Shown piece after piece: positions 8,166 through 13,666 of a DNA stretch of 17,821 nt. The DNA is from Kiritimatiellia bacterium (GTDB lineage Bacteria > Verrucomicrobiota > Kiritimatiellia > RFP12 > UBA1067), in the NCBI GenBank assembly GCA_024405335.1, contig JAKSOX010000018.1, positions 1 through 17,821 on the forward strand, given 5' to 3'. The notes below the pieces were generated by a model, which made no database searches, had not been told where the DNA came from, and saw only the letters and a program-made list of their open reading frames with translations. Each line of letters begins with the position of its first letter. The stretch's first letter is position 1. The position numbers were made by a program, and so were the translations under genes.

Positions 8166-10184
8166 ATGAAGACAACCCTTAAAATCCTAAAGTGGTTCGC
8201 GTTCTTTTTCGTCGGCTTGTTCGGCGTGGCGCTGGCCATGCTTCTTTCGTTTGAAGTCGACGTGCCGCAGGAGGTCTTGTCCAAAATCTGCGAGCGCCTG
8301 TCCTCCGATTCGTTTCTGGTTTGCGTGGACCGCGCGACCATCCGCGTGCCGCGCCGGATTCGGCTCGAGCGCGTGCGCGTGCTCGACCGTTCTCTGGCCG
8401 AGGCCAGGCCGTTTGCATCCGCGAGCCGCGTGATTTTGCGTTTCCGGTACAACCGGTGGCCGATCAACTGGCGCAACGCGCTGTCGTTGGTGGAGATCGA
8501 GGATCCGTTCTTTCCGCGTCTTCCTGCGTCGTACTACCAGCCGTCGACGAACGCCGTCGCGCGTTCGGGTGTTCCGCGCGAGCCGATTCGGCTGTCGTTG
8601 CCGTTCGCGTTGCCGGCGTTGTCGCCTTTCCGGCTTCGGCTCGTGCGTCCGGAAATTCTGGGGATTTCGGCGACTTCGGCCGTGGCGTCCGAGGCGATCT
8701 GTTCGCCGGATCTGCTCGCGGTGAGGGGCGTTCGGGTGGCGTGGCCGGACGCCGACGCGCGCATGTCGGCGGAAGGCGACGTCACGATCGACTTCGCCAA
8801 GCAGCGGCTGTACGGGCAGGTCCACGGCCAGGCGCGCCAGCGCAACATCCGCCCGATGCTGTGGGACGCGTTGGACGTGAAATCGGCTTTCCCGTATTAC
8901 GACGGCTTCACCGGCGTCGAAACGCCAGTGGACGTGTCGTGTCCGTTCGTGGTGGATTTCGCGAAGGAAGAGTTCACGATCGACGTGTTGCTTCATCCCA
9001 CCGGCGGACGCTACAACGGCGTGCCCGTGCGCAAGGCGGACGGCAACGTGTGCGTGCAGGTGTTCGGGTTGGGCGGCGAACCGTTTGATGTGCGCGTGAC
9101 GGTGGGTCCGGTCGAGGCGGCTTTGGCGGATGGCGGTCGGGTCGCCGGAACGGTTTCGTACGAGAATTTCGGCAACGTGCCGGCGGTCCATTTCGACGGC
9201 GTGGAGACAACGACGACGCTGTCGAACGCGCTGGCCGTGGCCGACGTTTTCACGGACGGCACGCTGGATTGTCTGCAGCCGGAAGGAGTGGCGACCATCC
9301 GGCTCGAAGGCGTGCTGGCAGTGGGCGACACGCCCGTTTCGACGAACCGGGTGGACGGTACGATCGCATTCGACCGTGGCGCGTTTTTCGGCATTCCGCT
9401 CAGGTCCGCGAACGTCGGCTTCGCGACGCGCGGCACGCGGACGTCGTTCGAGGGCGCGCGCGCGTCCTTGCCCCGCGGCGGCAAACTGACGGGCGGCGGA
9501 TGGGTCGATTCTCCGGACGGCGTCGTCGAGACGGCACGTTTTGGCGTGTCCCTGCGCGGCGACGAGCTTGCTTTTTCCGACGTCGCCGAGGCTCTGGGGC
9601 TCAGTTTCGGTGGCAACAAGGGCTTCGTTTCCGGCAATCTGGAGTTGACGGGCGGGTTGGGCACCAACGTCTTTTCCTCGTTGTGCGGCCGCGGCGACGT
9701 GAAGGTGTCCGAGGGCCAGCTGGCGCAGATCAAGTTCTTCGCAGGGCTTACGTCGTTGCTGGCCGAGAAAGTCCCCGGCATTTCCGGGCTCGTGAACCAA
9801 TCCGCCGGCGAGGTCGTGTTTTCGCTGTCGAACGGCGTGTTGCGCGCGGAGAAGCTGATCGTCGAGGGCAAGGTGTTTTCGGTTCGCGGCGTGGGCATGT
9901 GCGATTTGGCCACGGGCGGCATCGACATGCTCGTTCGCGTGCAGCTGTTCCGAAACGACTCGTTCCTGAACACGCTCGCCACGCCGATCACGTGGCCGTT
10001 TTCGAAGTTGCTGCTGCAGTTCCGCGTGAGGGGCACGCTGGACGAGCCGACGTGGCGCTACGCTCCAGTTTCCGAAGAGTTGAACCTGAACGTTTTCGAG
10101 AAGGGCGCCGAAATCATGCAGAAGCTCAATCCGTTCGCCAAGGATCGCGATGTGCGCGGAAATTCCATCCGAAAGCCCGAATGA
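8166..10184 (+). CDS. AsmA-like envelope protein (AsmA/TamB superfamily)
   Basis: Probably an inner-membrane-anchored periplasmic protein related to the AsmA and TamB group, which is linked to lipid transport and outer-membrane homeostasis. The 672 residues start with one hydrophobic segment (about 8-30, WFAFFFVGLFGVALAMLLSF) followed by a long soluble part rich in beta-type alternation. The C-terminal part (about 490-655) has the AsmA_2-like pattern: GLGTNVFSSLCGRGDVKVS, repeated GxG and LxxxxG steps, and LATPITWPFSKLLLQFRVRGTLDEPTW before the end. The start is the first ATG after tRNA-Glu, with GAGG at 8158-8161 only 4 bases away, a slightly short spacing. No separate promoter is visible, so it may be read from the tRNA promoter. 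The superfamily is fairly sure; the substrate is unknown. Confidence 0.75.
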   Translation: MKTTLKILKWFAFFFVGLFGVALAMLLSFEVDVPQEVLSKICERLSSDSFLVCVDRATIRVPRRIRLERVRVLDRSLAEARPFASASRVILRFRYNRWPINWRNALSLVEIEDPFFPRLPASYYQPSTNAVARSGVPREPIRLSLPFALPALSPFRLRLVRPEILGISATSAVASEAICSPDLLAVRGVRVAWPDADARMSAEGDVTIDFAKQRLYGQVHGQARQRNIRPMLWDALDVKSAFPYYDGFTGVETPVDVSCPFVVDFAKEEFTIDVLLHPTGGRYNGVPVRKADGNVCVQVFGLGGEPFDVRVTVGPVEAALADGGRVAGTVSYENFGNVPAVHFDGVETTTTLSNALAVADVFTDGTLDCLQPEGVATIRLEGVLAVGDTPVSTNRVDGTIAFDRGAFFGIPLRSANVGFATRGTRTSFEGARASLPRGGKLTGGGWVDSPDGVVETARFGVSLRGDELAFSDVAEALGLSFGGNKGFVSGNLELTGGLGTNVFSSLCGRGDVKVSEGQLAQIKFFAGLTSLLAEKVPGISGLVNQSAGEVVFSLSNGVLRAEKLIVEGKVFSVRGVGMCDLATGGIDMLVRVQLFRNDSFLNTLATPITWPFSKLLLQFRVRGTLDEPTWRYAPVSEELNLNVFEKGAEIMQKLNPFAKDRDVRGNSIRKPE

Positions 10185-11391
10185 CGCCGCCGCGAAGCCG
10201 ACGCTCTTTCGGTTGTTCCGCGCCTTTTTCCTGATTTCGCTGTGCGTGGTTGGAGGCGGCTACGCGATTCTCATGGTGGCCGACGACGTGTTCGGCCGGA
10301 AGTTGAAGTGGTTGCGTCCCGGTGAACTGCTTGAACGGCTGCCGATTTTCCAGATGGTTCCTGGATTGATCGCGGGCAACACGGCGATGTACGTTGGATA
10401 CAAGACGGCCGGTCGTTTGGGGGCTGGCGTGGGGCTGCTTGCAGTGGCATTGCCAAGCTTCGCGGTTTTCCTGTGCGTTTCCGCCGGCTACGCATGGCTT
10501 CCCGTCGAAAACCGGTTCGTCGCCGGCGCGCTGCTGGGGTCGCGCGCCGCACTTACCGGAGTCATCGCCGGCACGTTGGCGCGCAGCTGGCGGCGCACCG
10601 TGTCCGGATGGTTCGGCTACGCGGTGTTGGCGGCGTCGGCGGTCGTGCTCGTGCACGGCGTCGTCAATCCGGCCTGGGTGATGTTGGGCGCCATGGCCGC
10701 CGGCGTCGTGCGCCGGTTCTGCGCATGCGATTCCATCGAGGCGGAGGATCCTCCGGCGATGGCGGAACCTGCCGCTTCGCGCCGCCGCCGCGCCGCAGGC
10801 TCGTGCATCTGGTTTTCCGTGTTGTTGTTGGCGGCGCTGCTGGCGTTTTCGGCGTACGGTGCGTTCGTCAAGTTCGGACTGTTGTGCTTTGGCGGAGGAT
10901 TCCCGCTCGTGCCGCTTTACGTGCGGGAGTTCGTGGGCGAAACGGCGCCGTTGCTGCAATTGCCGCTCGAAGAGTTTTCGAATTTCATCGCCTTGACGCA
11001 GGCGACGCCCGGTCCCGTGAGCGTGAACGCCGCAACCTTTTTCGGATTCCGGCTGGGAGGTTTTTGGGGCGCGGCCGCGGCGACGGCGGGACTGCTGGCG
11101 CCGTCGTATCTGCTTACGACGGCCGCCTTCGCGGGAATCGGAAAGTGGCGACGCAACGCATTCGTGCAGGGCGTTTTTTCCGGCGTGCGCCCGGCGACGG
11201 GTGCGCTGCTCGCGTCCGCTACGGCGACGTTCGCGTCCATGAGCGTGTGGAACGCCGCCGACGGATGGCGGTTTTCGCCGTTCGGGTGCGTGTTGGCGTC
11301 GGCCGCAGCGGCGTGCGTCGCCTTCGGCCGGGCGCCGGTGATGGTTTTGGTTTTCGGCGGTGCAATTCTTGGCGCCATTTTCGTCCACTGA
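10150..11391 (+). CDS. Chromate transporter family (CHR) membrane protein, two fused CHR domains
   Basis: Polytopic inner-membrane protein of the chromate ion transporter family, 413 residues. The N-terminal half (about 20-200) has SLCVVGGGYAILM and PGLIAGNTAMYVGYKTAG. The C-terminal half (about 215-413) repeats the plan with FGLLCFGGGFPLVPLY and ATPGPVSVNAATFFGFRLGG. A short Arg/Ala-rich loop joins them. This is the long-chain, duplicated form typical of single-gene ChrA proteins. The start overlaps the AsmA-like gene by 35 bases, and AAGGA at 10140-10144 stands 5 bases before the ATG, supporting that start. No chrB or other metal-resistance gene is near, so chromate export is a family label and not a demonstrated function. 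I therefore leave out the symbol chrA. Confidence 0.88.
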   Translation: MCAEIPSESPNDAAAKPTLFRLFRAFFLISLCVVGGGYAILMVADDVFGRKLKWLRPGELLERLPIFQMVPGLIAGNTAMYVGYKTAGRLGAGVGLLAVALPSFAVFLCVSAGYAWLPVENRFVAGALLGSRAALTGVIAGTLARSWRRTVSGWFGYAVLAASAVVLVHGVVNPAWVMLGAMAAGVVRRFCACDSIEAEDPPAMAEPAASRRRRAAGSCIWFSVLLLAALLAFSAYGAFVKFGLLCFGGGFPLVPLYVREFVGETAPLLQLPLEEFSNFIALTQATPGPVSVNAATFFGFRLGGFWGAAAATAGLLAPSYLLTTAAFAGIGKWRRNAFVQGVFSGVRPATGALLASATATFASMSVWNAADGWRFSPFGCVLASAAAACVAFGRAPVMVLVFGGAILGAIFVH

Positions 11392-11402
11392 AACGGAAAA
11401 TG

Positions 11403-11411
11403 TGGTATAAT
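11403..11411 (+). promoter_or_regulatory. Extended -10 promoter of the RsbW/STAS/kinase unit
   Basis: TGG directly followed by a perfect TATAAT (11406-11411) lies in the short gap after the transporter gene. No good -35 stands 16-18 bases upstream (TCCACT is the best), which is acceptable for an extended -10 promoter. Transcription would start near 11418, giving a leader of about 20 bases before the ATG at 11440. The local sequence is strikingly AT-rich (about 38% GC over 11401-11460). Confidence 0.65.
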
Positions 11412-11426
11412 GGACGATGTAGTTTT

Positions 11427-11432
11427 AGGAGG
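11427..11432 (+). promoter_or_regulatory. Shine-Dalgarno site of the RsbW-like gene
   Basis: A perfect AGGAGG stands 7 bases before the ATG at 11440. It shows that the in-frame ATG at 11410, which overlaps the -10 box, is not the start. Confidence 0.85.
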
Positions 11433-11439
11433 AAATGGG

Positions 11440-11841
11440 ATGTTAGAGAAAAAATACCCGGTCACGATGGCTGGAATCGAGCAGGCGGCAACCGATTTGG
11501 ATGTCACTTTGGCGGACGTTCCTGCGCCGGTCAAGGCAGCCGTCATGGTGGCGGCGGACGAGATTTTCGCCAATATCGTGCGACACTCCAATGCCTCGTT
11601 CTGGTCGCTTCGGGTTGACCGAATGCATGCTCCGGAAAGCGTGCGTCTCGTTTTCGAGGATGACGGCGCCGAGTTCGATCCGCTCAAGATGGACGATCCG
11701 GACATATCGCTTTCAGTGGATCAGCGTCCCGTGGGTGGGTTGGGAATTTTCATCGTGAAGAAAACGATGTGCCCCGTCGTCTACGAGCGGAAGGACGGCA
11801 AAAACGTGTTTTCAATGACTAAATCTTTTGAAAGGACATGA
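11440..11841 (+). CDS. RsbW-like anti-sigma factor / serine kinase (GHKL ATPase)
   Basis: Partner-switching protein of the SpoIIAB/RsbW family: it should bind a client, classically a sigma factor, and phosphorylate a STAS-domain antagonist. The 133 residues form one HATPase_c domain. The N box is ADEIFANIVRHS with Glu41 and Asn45, the G1 box is EDDGAEFDP (73-81), and the ATP lid ends in RPVGGLGIFIVKK (96-108). There are no transmembrane or sensor parts. The start at 11440 is set by a perfect ribosome site. The stop falls in the ATGA at 11838-11841, next to the STAS gene, its expected substrate. In Bacillus the antagonist gene comes before the kinase gene; here the order is reversed. No sigma factor or PP2C phosphatase gene lies in the window, so the client is unknown. 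Confidence 0.9.
   Translation: MLEKKYPVTMAGIEQAATDLDVTLADVPAPVKAAVMVAADEIFANIVRHSNASFWSLRVDRMHAPESVRLVFEDDGAEFDPLKMDDPDISLSVDQRPVGGLGIFIVKKTMCPVVYERKDGKNVFSMTKSFERT
11831..11836 (+). promoter_or_regulatory. Shine-Dalgarno site of the STAS gene
   Basis: AAAGGA lies 7 bases before the ATG at 11844 but only 1 base before the ATG at 11838. It favours 11844 as the start of the STAS protein. Confidence 0.65.
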
Positions 11842-11843
11842 AG

Positions 11844-12140
11844 ATGGATATCGTCAAAAAAACGGAAGGCGGCAAACTGACAATTGTGGTGACTGGGCGG
11901 GTGGACACGACGACGTCTCCCCAGCTTGCGGCGGAATTGGAGAATCTGTCGGGAGTGGAAAAACTGGAATTGGACATGTCTGGCGTGCCGTACATGAGTT
12001 CTGCCGGGTTGCGCTGTCTGCTTGTGACGCAGAAGGCCATGATGAAAAGCGGCGGCGAAATGGTGATATCCGGCGTGGTTCCGGCCGTGCGCGAAGTGTT
12101 CGACATCACGGGTTTCTCCGACCTCTTCACGTTGGTTTGA
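11844..12140 (+). CDS. STAS-domain anti-sigma factor antagonist (SpoIIAA/RsbV type)
   Basis: Small cytosolic partner of the RsbW-like kinase. The unphosphorylated form would sequester the kinase and free its client; phosphorylation by the kinase would undo this. The 98-residue protein is a single STAS domain: VVTGRVDTTTSPQLAAEL, then ELDMSGVPYMSSAGLRCLL with the predicted phosphorylation site at Ser52 or Ser53. By my alignment to SpoIIAA, Ser53 matches the phosphorylated serine. The helix VREVFDITGFSDLFTLV ends the domain. An alternative ATG at 11838 overlaps the kinase stop as ATGA and would add two residues, but its spacing to AAAGGA is too short. Co-encoding with the kinase makes them a cognate pair. 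Confidence 0.92.
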   Translation: MDIVKKTEGGKLTIVVTGRVDTTTSPQLAAELENLSGVEKLELDMSGVPYMSSAGLRCLLVTQKAMMKSGGEMVISGVVPAVREVFDITGFSDLFTLV

Positions 12141-12151
12141 TTCCGTTCCGC

Positions 12152-12724
12152 ATGATCCGTTTCGGTGGATATCTGTTCGTCGCGTGCGTTTGCGTCGCGT
12201 CCGCGTTCGGCGCTGAACCTGAGGCGGCCGGCGACGCCGCGGGCGATGCGCCCAAGCTCGTGCTCCGCACCAAGAAAGTCAAGTGCCCCACGTGCGACGG
12301 CAAGGGGTCGTTGGTCGTCCGTCCTCCGGACATGGGCCAGTACGAAGGCCGCATGGAAAACATCAAGCACTGGGACAAGCGGCTCGATCCGTGCCCCACG
12401 TGCGGCGGCAAACGGCGCGTCGAGGTGTACGACATGTCCCCCCGCGATCCCGTGGAAGGCGTGGACCCGTGCCCTGCGTGCGGTTGGAGCGGATTGAAAC
12501 CGTGCCGCCGCTGCAAGGGCGCGGACATGGTCAAATGCACCGGGTCGCGCTGCAAAGAGGGCTGGATCGTCACGCCGTCGCACGACAAGAAGCATCATCC
12601 CGCGCCGACGGTGCGCGCCTGCTCCACGTGCAAGGGCGTTGGCCGCATGAAGTGCCTCGAGTGTCGCGGCATGGGGGCGACGCCGTGCCCGAAATGCTTC
12701 GGCACGGGCAGGAAAATCAAGTGA
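12152..12724 (+). CDS. Exported protein with eight DnaJ-type CxxCxGxG-like cysteine pairs
   Basis: 190 residues. An N-terminal signal peptide (FGGYLFVACVCVASAFG, likely cleaved near residues 20-21) is followed by a short acidic linker and a cysteine-rich body. The cysteine pairs are 45/48, 81/84, 107/110, 118/121, 129/134, 157/160, 168/171 and 179/182. Several fit the DnaJ zinc-finger form CxxCxGxG, for example CPTCDGKG, CSTCKGVG, CLECRGMG and CPKCFGTG. There is no J domain. With 16 cysteines the body could hold about four zinc ions if each site uses two pairs; that is inference. The gene follows the STAS gene by 11 bases with no clear ribosome site, and a TTG at 12137 overlapping the STAS stop is an alternative start. 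Its stop overlaps the kinase start as TGATG. The function is unknown; a redox, folding or scaffold role in the envelope is possible. Confidence 0.85.
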   Translation: MIRFGGYLFVACVCVASAFGAEPEAAGDAAGDAPKLVLRTKKVKCPTCDGKGSLVVRPPDMGQYEGRMENIKHWDKRLDPCPTCGGKRRVEVYDMSPRDPVEGVDPCPACGWSGLKPCRRCKGADMVKCTGSRCKEGWIVTPSHDKKHHPAPTVRACSTCKGVGRMKCLECRGMGATPCPKCFGTGRKIK

Positions 12725-13632
12725 TGGCCGAGCGCGTTCCGAAGATTCCCGGCATCCGTTTCGACGCCATTGCCGGCCGCGGCGGCATGTCGATCGTGTG
12801 GAAGGCGTACCACCAGCGGCTGGACAAGGTCGTGGCCGTGAAGGTCATGAACCAGGAAGCGACCCGCACGGGCCAGGAGATCCGCCAGTTCATGGAAGAA
12901 GCGCGCGCGATGACGGCCATCCGCCATCCCTGCGTGGTGCACGGCTACGAGGCCGACTGCTGCAACGGCCGCTACTATTTCGTGATGGACTACGTGGGCG
13001 GCTACACGTTCGCGTCGCTTTTGGGCCGCAAGGGCCACGTCGCCGAAGCGGACGCGCTCGTCATCTGCGATTCCGTCGCCGAGGCGCTCGGATACGCCTG
13101 GAAGGAACACAACGTCATCCATTGCGACGTCAAGCCCGAAAACATCATGGTGGACATGGACGGGCTCGTCAAGATCGCCGATCTCGGGTTGTGCCGCGTG
13201 ATGTCCAACCGCCGCAAGGCGCAGACGGGTCCCGTGGACGAAATCATCGGCACGCCCGCCTACATGTCGCCGGACCAGATTTTCGCCGACCAGCCGCTGG
13301 ATCCCCGTTGCGACATCTACTGTCTCGGCGCGTCGCTCTACCACCTCGTCACCGGCCACATGCTTTTTCCCGACGACGACAACGACGCCACGCTGAAGGC
13401 GCACGTGGACGACGCATGCCGCGCTCCCTATCCGCGCGAACTCATGCCGTCCCTGTCGGTCGGCTTCTCGCGCATGCTGATCAAGATGTGCGTGAAGAAC
13501 CGCGAGTTGCGCTACCGTAGCTGGGAGGAGGTGCTCGCCGATTCGCGGCTCGTTCAGCGGGGGCAACTGCCCGCGCCGCCGCCGGCTGGCGCCATATCTT
13601 CCGTGAAAGACGAGCCGCCGGGCGTCGTTTGA
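12724..13632 (+). CDS. Hanks-type serine/threonine protein kinase, non-RD
   Basis: Soluble eukaryotic-like kinase, 302 residues, with no membrane segment or sensor domain. The motifs in order are: glycine loop AGRGGMSIVWKA (17-28), catalytic Lys40 in VAVKVM, helix C Glu59, the catalytic loop HCDVKPEN (133-140, with Asp135 and Lys137), the metal-binding DLG at 153-155, and activation segment GTPAYMSPDQ. The arginine of HRD is replaced by cysteine, so it is a non-RD kinase, but the residues needed for catalysis are present. The tail is proline-rich (PAPPPAGA). The start ATG overlaps the stop of the exported cysteine-rich protein (TGATG). A GTG one codon earlier is possible. AGGA at 12710-12713 is the ribosome site. 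Tight coupling suggests the two proteins act in one process, although one is exported and the other cytosolic. Substrates are unknown. Confidence 0.93.
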   Translation: MAERVPKIPGIRFDAIAGRGGMSIVWKAYHQRLDKVVAVKVMNQEATRTGQEIRQFMEEARAMTAIRHPCVVHGYEADCCNGRYYFVMDYVGGYTFASLLGRKGHVAEADALVICDSVAEALGYAWKEHNVIHCDVKPENIMVDMDGLVKIADLGLCRVMSNRRKAQTGPVDEIIGTPAYMSPDQIFADQPLDPRCDIYCLGASLYHLVTGHMLFPDDDNDATLKAHVDDACRAPYPRELMPSLSVGFSRMLIKMCVKNRELRYRSWEEVLADSRLVQRGQLPAPPPAGAISSVKDEPPGVV

Positions 13633-13647
13633 CGTTCGGGCGTTTTT
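13618..13647 (+). terminator. Candidate intrinsic terminator after the kinase gene
   Basis: The arms at 13618-13626 (CCGGGCGTC) and 13631-13639 (GACGTTCGG) form a 9-base-pair stem, including two G-U pairs, around the loop GTTT. GCG and then TTTTT (13643-13647) follow. The kinase stop codon TGA lies at the loop edge. Three bases separate stem and T run, which weakens it. It would close the unit that begins at the 11406 promoter. Confidence 0.4.
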
Positions 13648-13651
13648 GATG

Positions 13652-13657
13652 AAAGGA
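13652..13657 (+). promoter_or_regulatory. Shine-Dalgarno site of the glycoside hydrolase gene
   Basis: AAAGGA stands 9 bases before the ATG at 13667, while it lies inside the alternative starts at 13646 (TTG) and 13649 (ATG). It supports 13667, which also places a normal signal peptide at the N-terminus. Confidence 0.65.
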
Positions 13658-13666
13658 CACAAGGCG

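Noticed and set aside
10181..10183. ATG overlapping the AsmA-like stop as an alternative transporter start
   Set aside because: It is in a different frame from the transporter; the in-frame ATG at 10150 has a proper AAGGA ribosome site.
13572..13600. Promoter for the glycosidase gene using TATCTT at 13595
   Set aside because: No -35-like hexamer lies 16-18 bases upstream, and it is inside the kinase gene before the candidate terminator.
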